Assembly: GCF_002869965.1 (NCBI RefSeq)
Contig: NZ_PEBS01000045.1
Location: forward strand, 1-48,013
Length of the DNA: 48,013 nt
Source of the DNA: Janthinobacterium sp. ROICE36
GTDB lineage: Bacteria > Pseudomonadota > Gammaproteobacteria > Burkholderiales > Burkholderiaceae_D
Direction of reading: 5' to 3'
Shown here one piece after another: positions 1 to 9,023 of this stretch (positions are counted from its first letter, which is position 1; each line of letters starts with the position of its first letter). The notes under the pieces were generated by a model. It saw nothing but the letters and a program-made list of their open reading frames with translations, was not told the DNA's origin and made no database searches. The position numbers were made by a program, and so were the translations under genes.

Positions 1-128
1 TAGCAAGAAGTGGACGATGCCAATACGGGACTGGAAAGCGGCACTGAACCGCTTCGCCATCCAGTTTGAAGACCGGGTACCGCAGACTTAAACGAAAAAC
101 CGTTTACACAGAATTCAGTACACCCCCC
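1..128 (+). mobile_element. Right end of an IS256-family insertion sequence (cut by the window edge)
   Basis: The stretch holds the last codons of an IS256/mutator-type transposase followed by about 37 bp of non-coding end ending in a C-run at 123-128. The end contains the GTTTACACAGAATTC-type sequence common in IS256-family terminal repeats. Immediately beyond it, the minus strand resumes an Rhs reading frame (codons for YEYDGLGRLTGLITPDK). The element therefore sits inside the rhs gene. The outer boundary is good to a few bases; the left end and the target duplication lie outside the window. Confidence 0.75.
2..91 (+). CDS. IS256-family transposase, C-terminal 29 residues (partial)
   Basis: The frame reads SKKWTMPIRDWKAALNRFAI, then QFEDRVPQT and a stop. 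The pattern W-x-M-P-I-R-x-W-x-x-A-L-N-x-F-A-I-x-F is the well conserved C-terminus of IS256 (mutator) DDE transposases. The catalytic domain lies outside the window, so integrity cannot be judged. The gene runs antisense to the rhs gene it interrupts. Confidence 0.8.
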   Translation, partial: SKKWTMPIRDWKAALNRFAIQFEDRVPQT

Positions 129-2743
129 GTAGTGTTCCCGTGTTTTGTCTGGTGTAATGAGCCCCGTCAGGCGGCCGAGGCCATCATACTCATAGCTGCT
201 GACGTGGCCCATGGCATCGCGCGCAGCCGTCAGTCTTCCCTGCTTGTCGTAGCTGTATTCGCTGCTGTAGCCGGAACAGTCCGTATAGGCGGTCAGCCAG
301 CCCAGGCGGTTGTACTGAAAGTGTTTGCTGCCGCCCCTGGCGTCTATCCATTCCACCAGCTGGCTGCGCTGGTCGTAGCAGTAGCGCGTGACGTGGCCCA
401 AGGCGTCCGTGATGCTGACGGGACGGCCTGCCGCATCGTATTCGCGCAGGGTGGTGTTGCCCAGCGCATCCGTGAAGGCGACGGGCTGGTTCTGGCCATC
501 GTATGCGATGCTGCTCCTGTGTCCCTTGGCATCGGTGCTGCGGGTCAGGTTGCCGGCTGCGTCGTAGGCATAGCACGTGGCGGCGCCGTTGGCGTCGATA
601 TCAGCCAGCAGCATGCCATCGCGGTCCCACTCGCGCCGGCCCAGCGAGGCGGCCTTGCCATCGATGACGCGGCGCACCTCGGTGACCAGCCAGTTGGCGT
701 CGAATGTGTATTCGAGAACGCTGCCGTTTTCCGCGACGCGGCTGGTGTCGTTGTCCACGTAATCGATGCGCGTGTGCTCGCTGCCATCCCGGGCGCGCGT
801 GGCGATGGCGCGCGCCTGGTAGCTGTTGGCCAAGCTGACGGGGTGGCGCTGCGCCAGCTCCGATTCGCTCAAAGGGGAACCGCGCCAGCGGGCGCGCAGC
901 GCATCCAGGCTGATCCATTCCAGCGCGTAACTAAAACCCGTGTAGCTGCTGCACGACATAAGCAGGTGGTGACGATAGCTGTAGCGGCGCGTGTCACCGA
1001 GCGCATTCGACTGGCTGATCAGGTTGTGGCGTGGCGCGAAGGGCGGCTGGCCATCGTTCGTCTCAACGGCATAGACGTAGCGGACGTGGCAGAGGCGGCT
1101 GCCGTCGGGTAATACCTCGTCGATTCTCCCGATGTGGATAGCCTTTTCCGTCTCCCCGCGCATGGCTTCGAACACGCTGCCATCGTCGCTGCGCAAACGC
1201 AGCAGCACTTCGCCCGGTTTGGCATCCATGCATCGTTCGATGCTGATGCCGCGTCCATCGCGCCCCTCGCTGCGCACGAGCGCAAAACGCTGCGTGGCAA
1301 TCGGCGCCGACGGGGCCAGCATGGCATTGACGCCGTCGTAGCCGTGCGGCAGCCATCCGCCTTCAGCGTGCGCGTAGCAGTCGATGCTGCCGTCGCGCCA
1401 CAGCACGGTAAAGGTGTCGGCGCTGTCGCGCGTCAGCGTAAAACCTTCCTTGCGGCTATCGTGCCGCTGGCCCGCTTCCAGGTGGGGCAGGCGCAGGGCG
1501 CGGCCGCTGTCGTCGTGAACCACGATGCCGGCGGCGCACAGCGACAGACTGGCGGTGTAGGGCGTGGACCAGCGTGCGCCTAGCAAGCCCTGGTCTTCGC
1601 ATTCGGCACCGGAACGGTAGCAGCGCGTCCAGGCGATGGGGATGCTGCGTTCGAGCGCGAAATCCGTCTGGTACAGGATTTCCTGGCCCGTGCCGAAATG
1701 CACGGGCTTGCGGCCCTTGACGGGTTTTTTGCGGGGCCGCTATCCTTGGGGCAGCAGTCGGAGGGGGCTTCCGATTTCGGTTCCTTTTTGCCGCGGCTCT
1801 TGCCGTCGTCGCCGCCGTTTTTTGGGGGCGGTTTGTCGAGTTTGGGGGGCGGCTTGTCCGGTTTTTTGCCGACAATCTTTTCCTTGACCTTGTTGATGCT
1901 CGGTGCCGCTTTCTTGCCGAGAAACTTGCTCAGTATTTTTCCGCCGGGAACCTTGCTGAACACCGCCGTTTGCAATAATGTGCCTGCCGCATTCATGACG
2001 ACCTCAGAGGCCGTATTGAGTAAATCAGGTATCTTGCCTGTCAATAGGTAGTCCGCCGCCTGGTCGAATACCGTGGCAGAGGCTTCCACTGCCGTTCCAC
2101 TGGCAACGGTCGCCGTGCCGGCAACGGTGCCTGCTGCCGCCGCCGTTTCCATCGCGGCGGCAACGGGGGCGCCGACTCCCGTTGCCGCCACGCCCACGCC
2201 GGCGACTCCCAGCACGGCGCTGCCTGTCAGGACGGCGCCGCCCGCGTCCACCATGTCTTCGGCGGCGCCATGCATGCTCTTCGAACCATGCTCCTTGTAG
2301 TCTTGTGCCGCTTCCCGTATCGCCGCCTTCAGTTCCTTGAGCACGGGCTTGGCCGCCTCCGCGCCCCGCTCATAAATCTTGCCCACGGTATTGCGCGAAT
2401 TCATCCATACTTCGCGCCCCATCTGCACCAGGTTGGCGCCGTTGGCGCGGTGGATGGCGCTGGCGACCTTGGTGTCGACTTGCTTGCCGACGGTGCCGCT
2501 CTTGACGCCGCCCGCCTTGCCGGCCGCGTCGCCCTTGACGGTGGGAATGATGCTGCGCTGGTGCAGGATGACGGGCTCGCTGTGCGACTTGACGTTGGGC
2601 GAGGCGTTCTGTGCTTCCGCAAACTCACCGATGATGCTGTAGGGAATAGGAGGCGTGCTGGAGCCGACGGGCGTCTTGCATATGTCGGGGCTGAGGCTGA
2701 CGCAATAGAAGCGCGAGGCTTTGGTGACGGTTTCATTCGTCAT
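128..2743 (-). pseudogene. T6SS DUF4150 (PAAR-like)-Rhs effector gene, frame-changed at 1724 and cut by an IS at about 128
   Basis: The start is ATG at 2743, overlapping the DUF2169 stop as ATGA, so translation is probably coupled. Residues 1 to about 130 match the DUF4150 PAAR-like tip domain (start MTNETVTKASRFYC). Residues about 168-215 are an Ala/Gly-rich hydrophobic segment, and 290-335 is a Lys/Pro-rich linker. Residue 340 is coded by AAC of an A_AAA_AAC heptamer (1730-1724). In this frame only a 47-residue nonsense tail follows, with a stop at 1580. The -1 frame continues instead as about 530 codons of Rhs: the usual post-linker segment, then YD-type repeats such as YEYDGLGRLTGL. That frame has no stop I can find up to the IS junction. 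The C-terminal Rhs core and any toxin tip lie beyond the IS. The frame change may be a lost A in an A7 run, a sequencing error, or programmed frameshifting. Confidence 0.8.
1686..1747 (-). promoter_or_regulatory. Possible -1 ribosomal frameshift signal in the rhs gene
   Basis: On the minus strand the slippery heptamer A_AAA_AAC (1730-1724) is read in phase as gcA AAA AAC. A -1 slip there moves ribosomes into the Rhs frame (CCC GTC AAG). An AAGGA sequence lies 12 nt upstream, as in the dnaX layout. Downstream are two alternative hairpins. GGGC/GCCC begins 7 nt after the heptamer. A perfect 8-bp stem GCCCGTGC/GCACGGGC (1707-1700 with 1693-1686, 6-nt loop) begins 16 nt after it. A6C is the heptamer used by IS1. 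That the site works here is inference; a simple indel in a homopolymer gives the same sequence. Confidence 0.35.
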
Positions 2744-4038
2744 GGGTTCTTGCCCTGCCCGGCCGCTTCGCTTATTGCTTCCTGCGCCTGTTCCAGCAGT
2801 TCGATGCGGGCGATCTGCGCCGGCTCCATCAGGTGCAGCAGGCGCGACGCGACCTGGCCCGCGTCGGCCGGCACGATGGCGCGCCACACCAGCTCCACAG
2901 TGGCCGCTTCGTGGGCGACCAGCACCGTATCGATGACCAGGCGCCAGACGAGCAACTGATCGTTCTTGTCCGCCAGCAGCAGGCACAGCACCTGTTGCGG
3001 CAGGGCGAAACGCAGCACCGTGTTGCCAAGCGGGTCGATGCGGGCCGAGCGATGGTCGTGGCGGCACAGGTTGGTCAGCGTAAATTGCTCCCGTCCCGTC
3101 AGGTGCAGACATTGCTGGTCCGGGGGCGTGCTGTTCCAGTGGGCGAAATCGAAGTCTTCCGGCAGGGTAGGGACTTCATCGGCATCCCATTTGCCCTTGG
3201 CGACGATGCTGCCGGCCAGTGCGCGGCGCGGCAGCCAGCCACGGCCGATAACGGCCAGCCCCGCCGGCGCGGGCAACTCCTTGTCGCCGGCGCCTTGCCA
3301 GAACTGGGCGGCCGTGCATGGCAGAGATGCATCCGTGATGCGCGGTGCGGGCACCTCATCGATCTGTTTCACGTCCAGGTGCCAGTGGCGCGCAAAACCC
3401 CGTCCCAGTGGATTGGCCTCGCAAGAGTCGTGCTTCGCCGCGGTGCAGTCATCGGCCTCGATGCGGCATAGGCCGCCATATGCGTAGGCGTAGTGCAGCG
3501 GCAGTTGCAGGAACGCTTCCGGCGCCGACAAGTGCCAGGGATTGGGCCGCAGCAAGCCCGCCGTGGCGATGCGGGCGCAGCCCTGCACCAGGCGCGTGAG
3601 GACGGCTTTCTTGCGGAAGGCGCGCTCGCCGCACACTTGCAAGGTCTTGTCGATCAGGGTCTTCTTTTCCGACCGCACCTTCAGGTTGACGAGAAATTGC
3701 GGCATCGCCTGCCCGCGCGGCGCGTGCGCCACGCCATTGACGATCACGTCGCAACGCGGTGTATAGGGCGCGAAGTCACTCTCCTGCACGGTGCCCGCCT
3801 GCGTGTCTTCACCCAAGTGCCGGTCTTCCGTGGCCAGCGGCGACTGGCGCGCCATGGGCAGCAGGCTGGCCAGACCATCGGCGCCGCAGGGGCCCAAGAC
3901 GTAGCCCATGCGTGCCACCACCACATGAAAGGCCTCGCCGAATTGATCGACCATGTCGAACTGGCTGGCCGCGTGCGGCGTGCGGTTGTCGAAGAGCAGG
4001 TTGGGGATGTTGAAATGGGCTGTGCCGACGTCGTTCAT
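2740..4038 (-). CDS. DUF2169 family T6SS accessory protein
   Basis: A 432-residue cytoplasmic protein with the DUF2169 layout: an N-terminal segment around TPHAASQFD, the central ALPLHYAYAYGG-type motif (here LPLHYAYAYGGLCRIEADD), then NPLGRGF, and a helical C-terminus. DUF2169 proteins are regularly coded between vgrG and DUF4150/PAAR effectors and are thought to help load PAAR-Rhs effectors onto the VgrG spike. ATG at 4038 lies 2 nt after the vgrG stop (4041), and its own stop overlaps the rhs start. The three genes are therefore one translational unit. The frame is intact although both neighbours are damaged. The loading role is inferred from family context. Confidence 0.85.
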   Translation of the reverse strand: MNDVGTAHFNIPNLLFDNRTPHAASQFDMVDQFGEAFHVVVARMGYVLGPCGADGLASLLPMARQSPLATEDRHLGEDTQAGTVQESDFAPYTPRCDVIVNGVAHAPRGQAMPQFLVNLKVRSEKKTLIDKTLQVCGERAFRKKAVLTRLVQGCARIATAGLLRPNPWHLSAPEAFLQLPLHYAYAYGGLCRIEADDCTAAKHDSCEANPLGRGFARHWHLDVKQIDEVPAPRITDASLPCTAAQFWQGAGDKELPAPAGLAVIGRGWLPRRALAGSIVAKGKWDADEVPTLPEDFDFAHWNSTPPDQQCLHLTGREQFTLTNLCRHDHRSARIDPLGNTVLRFALPQQVLCLLLADKNDQLLVWRLVIDTVLVAHEAATVELVWRAIVPADAGQVASRLLHLMEPAQIARIELLEQAQEAISEAAGQGKNP

Positions 4039-4040
4039 CG

Positions 4041-6016
4041 TCAGCCCGGGTTGTGGTCGATGTCGTCGCCATGGATCTGCACCTTCGACCTGCCGCGGAT
4101 GATGATTTCATCGGCAACGAGTTCGATGCGTCCCGGCGTGATGGTGATGCTGGACGTGCCTACCGTCATCGTGTGCGAATCGGTGGCCGTGAGCGTGCTG
4201 TCGGCGCCGACGATGACGCTTTTCGCCAGGCCGATCTGCTCCGCTTGCGCCAGCACCACGGTGGTGTTCATGGCGCCGATGACGGTGGTCTGGTAGGCGG
4301 CGCCGATGGTCAGCACCTTGGCCAGGCCGATCGTTTCGTCCTTGGCCAGGGTCACCCGTTCCGAACGGTGGCCGTCGATTTGCACCTGCTCGTTGCCGCC
4401 CACGTGTTCGCGGCGGTTGTCGCCGATGTCGATGTGTTCGTCATGGTCGACGCGCTCACGGCGGTTGTTGTGCACGGTGATGTCTTCATCGTGGTCCACC
4501 GTTTCCGTGCGGTCGCGCTTGACGTGCACCGTTTCATCGCGGTCGATGGTTTTGCGCCGGTCATTGCCGACCCAGTGCGATTCGTCGTGCTCGACTTCGA
4601 TGCGCCGGTCTTTTTCCGCATGCAACCACAGTTCTTCCGCATCCTTGCGGTCGTCGAAGCGCAAGGCGTTGGCATGCGCGGCGGAACCTTTTTTTGACGA
4701 GCGGCTCAGCATGCCGCTTTGCGTCTTGTTGGTCGGTAGCTCCCATGGCGGCATATTGCGCGCGTTGTAGACGCAGCCGATGATGAGGGGCATGGCGACG
4801 TTGTCGTCGAGAAATTGCACGGCCACTTCCATGCCCACCCGGGGCAGGCTGATGTGGCCGAAATTCGGCCCGGCCCAGGTCGATATCACTCTTATCCACG
4901 GCGAACTTTTGTCGTCGAAGCTGCCCAGGCGGTCCCAGTGGAATTGCACTTTGACTCTTCCGTAACCGTCCGTATGGATTTCTTCGCCGGGCGGCCCGAC
5001 CACGGTGGCCGTCTGCACGCCGTAGATCTTCGGTTCGCGGCTATGGAAATTGCGGCCCGGGCGCCAGGGAGTGGCGCGCGGGATGCAGCTAAATGTGTTG
5101 CTGTAGTGCGAGGTGGCGCCGTGCCCTTGCTGATAGTTATTGCTGGCGTAGTGGTGCACGGACAGGATCAGGTACTCGCTGGCTGCGCTGTCGAAATGCC
5201 CGTCCAGGGTGAACCAGCGTCCCGGCTGCGCCGTGCGGTCATTGCCCTGCGCCTCGAACAGCTGGCTCTGGGCATCAAGCTCTTCCATGCGGCGCCGGGC
5301 CAGAGCTTCGCCATCGTCGAGGTTTTTGAAACCGTAGCTGCCCGTGTTTTCATACACTTCCAGCGCGGGCACGGCGCCTTGTTTGTTCAGCGAGTCGCCG
5401 CTGGCGCGGGCGCTGCGCGGGTTCTTGAAATTGAAGCTGGCCACCGTCATCCGGGCCGGGGCCATGCGCCGCACCGTGCGCCATTGATGCACGCCATCGT
5501 CCTCCAGGGAACCGGCCTGGTGCTGGAAGGGCATGGCGCTCGACTCTCCATCGATGGGCTTGCCGCTAGTGCTGTCGTCGTCCAGCCACAAGGTGTGGCC
5601 GTCAGCGCCGCCACCGTCAGGCCGTGGAAGGCGACATTGTTTTGCCACAAGTGCAGATGCGCCAGCCATGGCTCCAGCACCATTTCATAAAAGGCAAAGC
5701 CGCCGTCCGTGCGCAGGAAGCGGAACTCGAACACATAGCCATTGAAGTAGCGCAAGCTGCCGTCTTCGCGCACCAGTTCGATGGTCACCATCTTGCCCAT
5801 CACCTTGTCGAGCGCGATGGTGGCGTCGTCGGACAGCACTTCCACCACATGGGAAAAGTCGCGCGACAGGCTTTCGCTGGCGGCCAGGCTGTTGGCCAGG
5901 AACTGGATGCCGGCGGGGCCGTCGCCATGCGGAAAGTGCAGGCGCAGCAAGCGCTGGCCCTGCATGTCGCCCACCAATGCCGTCCATGCCGCCGTCGTAT
6001 CGGGGAACTGGCTCAT
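4041..6016 (-). pseudogene. vgrG: vgrG with an internal deletion and frame change
   Basis: The start is ATG at 6016 (MSQFPDTTAAW). The first frame gives about 130 good residues of the gp27-like domain, through YFNGYVFEF and MVLEPWLAHLHLWQNNVAFHG, and then meets a stop at 5447. The rest of VgrG is in the -1 frame from about 5603: GHTLWLDDDSTSGKPIDGE, the gp5-like OB core (PPGEEIHTDGYGRVKVQFHWDR at about 4925-4990, where GEEIHTD and GRVKVQF are diagnostic) and the long repetitive beta-helix needle, ending at 4041. The piece between NNVAFHG and the LDDDS motif, normally about 70 residues, is missing. The segment CTGACGG occurs twice at the junction. A working full-length spike is unlikely unless there is an assembly error. 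The gene sits between tssG and DUF2169. Confidence 0.8.
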
Positions 6017-6093
6017 CGCGCATCGCTTCACGGTTGGAATCGTTGACCGACTGTAGCAATAGCGAACACCAGCGTTTTGCGCGGACGCAAGCT

Positions 6094-7140
6094 TCAATCG
6101 TTGAGTGAGGGCATCAATTGCATTTCGTAATGCATGTCGTCGCGGTGGCGCGGTGATGCCGCAGCGCCGAGGAAACTGTCGCAGCCGAGGCTGCCTTGCC
6201 CGGTGGCCGTCAATGCCAGTCCCCGCACGTCGCTGGCGCGCAGCACCAGCACGATCTCGTAGCGCATGAGTGGCTGGCCGAACAGCATCAGCATGTGCCG
6301 CAGCGCCTCGCTGCCAGGGGCGCGCGGCAAAAAGCTGGCGTGCTGCCGCGCCGTGAGCGGGCCGAGGCGCAGGCGCACGGCCAGGTCGGGGCGGCGGCAG
6401 CGCTCGCCGACGGTGGCGCGCTGGCCCAGCACGGCATTGGCCATGCCCAGCGCCGTTTGTTCGCGCGGTGCCAGCGCGTCCATGCCTCCCGTCGCTTCGG
6501 TGATGTGGCAGGGCACGCCAAAGTGCTCGCCGAGGATGCGCGCCATGACGATGGACGAGATGTTGCGCTGCTGCAGCAAGCCGCTGTACAGGCCGATCGC
6601 CGCCTGGTCCTGGCTCTGGCCCGGTTGGCACGCTGCCAGGGCCAGCAGGCGCGACAGGAAGGCGCCGCTGTGGCCGGCCTGCTCGATGCGGTACTTTTGC
6701 CACGCCTGGTAAAACAGGGCAACGGCGCGACTGGAAAACAGGTCGAGAAAAGCGCGCGCGCTGGTGTCGCGCTCGCTGTACTGGTGCGCGGCGATGCGCT
6801 CTGAATAGTGGCTGGGCAAGCTGCCCTGGCAGCCCAGCAGGCCAATGAAGGCGGGCGTGAGCTGGATGTGCTGGCTGTGGCCGGACAGCAGCGCTTGCAG
6901 CAAGGCATCGGCATCGGTGATGCCGTTTGTCGCCAGCGCCTCGATCTGGCTGGCGGGAAAGCGCAGCGAGACGCTGTTGTCGAAGCGCAGGATATTTGCC
7001 AGTGCCGTGTGCTCGTCGATGCCGTGTTCGGCCAGCCACGCCAGCAGCAGGCGCAGCGCCTGGAAGCACTCGAAGCGCTGCGGCGCGTCGAGCAATTGCT
7101 GGATCACGCTGGCGTGGCGTCGGCGCTGCGTTCCGGGCAT
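6094..7140 (-). CDS. tssG: T6SS baseplate subunit TssG
   Basis: A 348-residue protein of the normal TssG length. It carries the N-terminal FECFQALRLL segment, the RFPASQIEAL region, LTPAFIGLLGCQGSLPSHY (equivalent to the family's F-x-G-L-x-G-x-x-G-x-L-P-x-x-Y) and the FLDLFSSRAVALFYQAWQKY motif. TssG binds TssF, TssE and TssK in the wedge of the baseplate. Its ATG (7140) lies 37 nt inside the end of tssF, so the pair is translationally coupled. The spacer to vgrG is 77 bp. The gene is complete, unlike vgrG and rhs downstream. Confidence 0.92.
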   Translation of the reverse strand: MPGTQRRRHASVIQQLLDAPQRFECFQALRLLLAWLAEHGIDEHTALANILRFDNSVSLRFPASQIEALATNGITDADALLQALLSGHSQHIQLTPAFIGLLGCQGSLPSHYSERIAAHQYSERDTSARAFLDLFSSRAVALFYQAWQKYRIEQAGHSGAFLSRLLALAACQPGQSQDQAAIGLYSGLLQQRNISSIVMARILGEHFGVPCHITEATGGMDALAPREQTALGMANAVLGQRATVGERCRRPDLAVRLRLGPLTARQHASFLPRAPGSEALRHMLMLFGQPLMRYEIVLVLRASDVRGLALTATGQGSLGCDSFLGAAASPRHRDDMHYEMQLMPSLND

Positions 7141-8945
7141 CGCAGGAGTTCCTCGCCGCTGCGCTGGGACAGCAGCGTCAGTTGGCTAAAGCAGTTGAGC
7201 TGGCTGTTCAGGGCGAAATAGCGCTGCAGCACCTGGGCAAAAATATAGATGCTGCTGCCGACGAAGGCTTGCTCGTCGATGCCCAGGCGGATGGCGATAC
7301 CGGGCATCAGGGTGGGAAACGGCACGGTCGGCATCCACGCGCGCGTGCTGCTGTGTTCGAGCGTGACGATGCCCTGGATCAGGCGCTGCGTGGTGGGCGA
7401 GCGGGGCAGGTCGTACAAGCTGAGCATTTTCTGGAATTCGCCCAGGCCCGCTTGCGTCAGGCTGGCGTAATTGAGCGACAGGTGCGCAATCAGGCGCCAG
7501 TGCGTGTCCGCCTGGAAGCGCATGCTGGGCGTGGGCTTGCGCAGGAAGCGCGCGGGGATGCCGTCGGGCACGTCTTCGGCCAACAGGTCGCCGCCGGGCA
7601 AGCCGTAATGCAACTGCGTGGGCAAGTCGCGGTTGCTGCACAGCAGCTGCGTCGAGACGGTGGCGCAGGCCGCGCTGCCTGGTGAAAACTGCGGGTCGAT
7701 CAGGCTCAACCGCATTTCATGGCCGGGACTGACGGCTGCCACGGCTTCGTCGCGGCGCGCCAGCCAATATTGGCCATGCTCGGCCTGGGCGCCTTGCAGC
7801 GAGGCATACAGCGGCAAGAAGGTGCTCAGGCGCTCGCCGGCCTCATCCTTGCGCACCACAGTGACGGCATCGATGCTGTGGATGTCGTAGGCAAACGCAT
7901 GCGTGGCATCGGCCAGCAGGGCGTAGTCGGGCTCGGTATGCGTGAGGCGGATCGGCACGCCGGACTTGGCAAACAGGTTGACGACAGGCGTGCATCCCAG
8001 CAAGAGGTTGCCGGGGCTGACGCCGGACAATAGCCGTGCCTCGTGGCTGTCGCTGCGCACGCCCTGGAGCGGCAGGTGCAAGGTGAACTGGCGGCAGTGT
8101 TGCGGCAGCAGGGCGGCCAGCCTGGACCAGGCGATATCGATGAAATGAAATTTTTCCGGAAAGGCGAAATACTCGGTCAGCAGGCGCAGCGCCGGGTGGG
8201 AACGGGCGGAAATGGGGATCAGCGCGTCGTCTTGCGCATAGCCGGGCGGCGCTAGCGGCGTGCCATCGACGGCCAGCCACGGGCTGTGTTCGTCCAGGGC
8301 TACATACGCGCCCGCGCCGCGCAGGAACAGGGCGTCGAGCAGGGCCGCGCGCACGGACGGTTCGCCATCGGCAAACAGACGCAGGCTGGCAAAACCCGGC
8401 TGATCCAGATGGTAATGATCGCTGCTGCTGCTGAATTGAATGCTGAGCAGGGCGCTGGTGCCAGCGGGCAGGCGCAGGCCGGGCGGCGCGTCGATGATAG
8501 CTGAAAAATACAGGCGAGAAATAGCCAGCGGCGCCAGGGTCACGTCATACGCGCTGGTAAATTTGCAGGCCACGCCTTGCACCGGTTGCGAGCGCAGCAC
8601 CGTGCCGCGCGCAATATGCGCAAGCTGGGCCAGCTGGCCGCCGCCGGGCGCTTCGTCGGCAGCGATGCGCACGATGGAACACGCGGGAAAGGGGCGCAAG
8701 TAGTGCGGGTACAGGGTGTCGAGCAGGGAATGGGTGAATTGCGGATAGGCGTCGTCCAGGCGTTTGGCGACCCTGGCCGTGAGCAGGGCGACGGACTGGA
8801 TCAGGCGCTCGACATGCGGGTCTTCGCACGTCTCGCCGGCGATCAGCAGGCGCCCGGCCGCTTTCGGATAGCGGCTGGAAAACTCGCGCGTGTACTGGCG
8901 GAACAAGCCCAGCTCGCGTTCGTAATACGGCAATAGTTGTTCCAC
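7104..8945 (-). CDS. tssF: T6SS baseplate subunit TssF
   Basis: A 613-residue, full-length TssF. The diagnostic N-terminus LLPYYERELGLFRQYTREF is followed by FSSRYPKAAGRL, DPHVERLIQSVALLTARV and LYPHYLRPFPA. TssF is the main baseplate wedge protein and pairs with TssG. It is the first T6SS gene of the run. tssE, which normally precedes it, is absent, and the next gene upstream on the same strand is the Tsx-like porin, 78 bp away. The baseplate genes here are thus cut off from the rest of a T6SS locus. Confidence 0.93.
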   Translation of the reverse strand: MEQLLPYYERELGLFRQYTREFSSRYPKAAGRLLIAGETCEDPHVERLIQSVALLTARVAKRLDDAYPQFTHSLLDTLYPHYLRPFPACSIVRIAADEAPGGGQLAQLAHIARGTVLRSQPVQGVACKFTSAYDVTLAPLAISRLYFSAIIDAPPGLRLPAGTSALLSIQFSSSSDHYHLDQPGFASLRLFADGEPSVRAALLDALFLRGAGAYVALDEHSPWLAVDGTPLAPPGYAQDDALIPISARSHPALRLLTEYFAFPEKFHFIDIAWSRLAALLPQHCRQFTLHLPLQGVRSDSHEARLLSGVSPGNLLLGCTPVVNLFAKSGVPIRLTHTEPDYALLADATHAFAYDIHSIDAVTVVRKDEAGERLSTFLPLYASLQGAQAEHGQYWLARRDEAVAAVSPGHEMRLSLIDPQFSPGSAACATVSTQLLCSNRDLPTQLHYGLPGGDLLAEDVPDGIPARFLRKPTPSMRFQADTHWRLIAHLSLNYASLTQAGLGEFQKMLSLYDLPRSPTTQRLIQGIVTLEHSSTRAWMPTVPFPTLMPGIAIRLGIDEQAFVGSSIYIFAQVLQRYFALNSQLNCFSQLTLLSQRSGEELLRCPERSADATPA

Positions 8946-9023
8946 GGTCGCGCTCTCCGCCAGCAGGAAAGCTGCATGCTGGCATCAGGCGCGAAGGTGG
9001 GTGTTGATGCGTGACAATGATTC

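Noticed and set aside
4053..5690. Open frames on the + strand opposite vgrG
   Set aside because: They mirror the repetitive needle region of vgrG and show no recognisable protein features.
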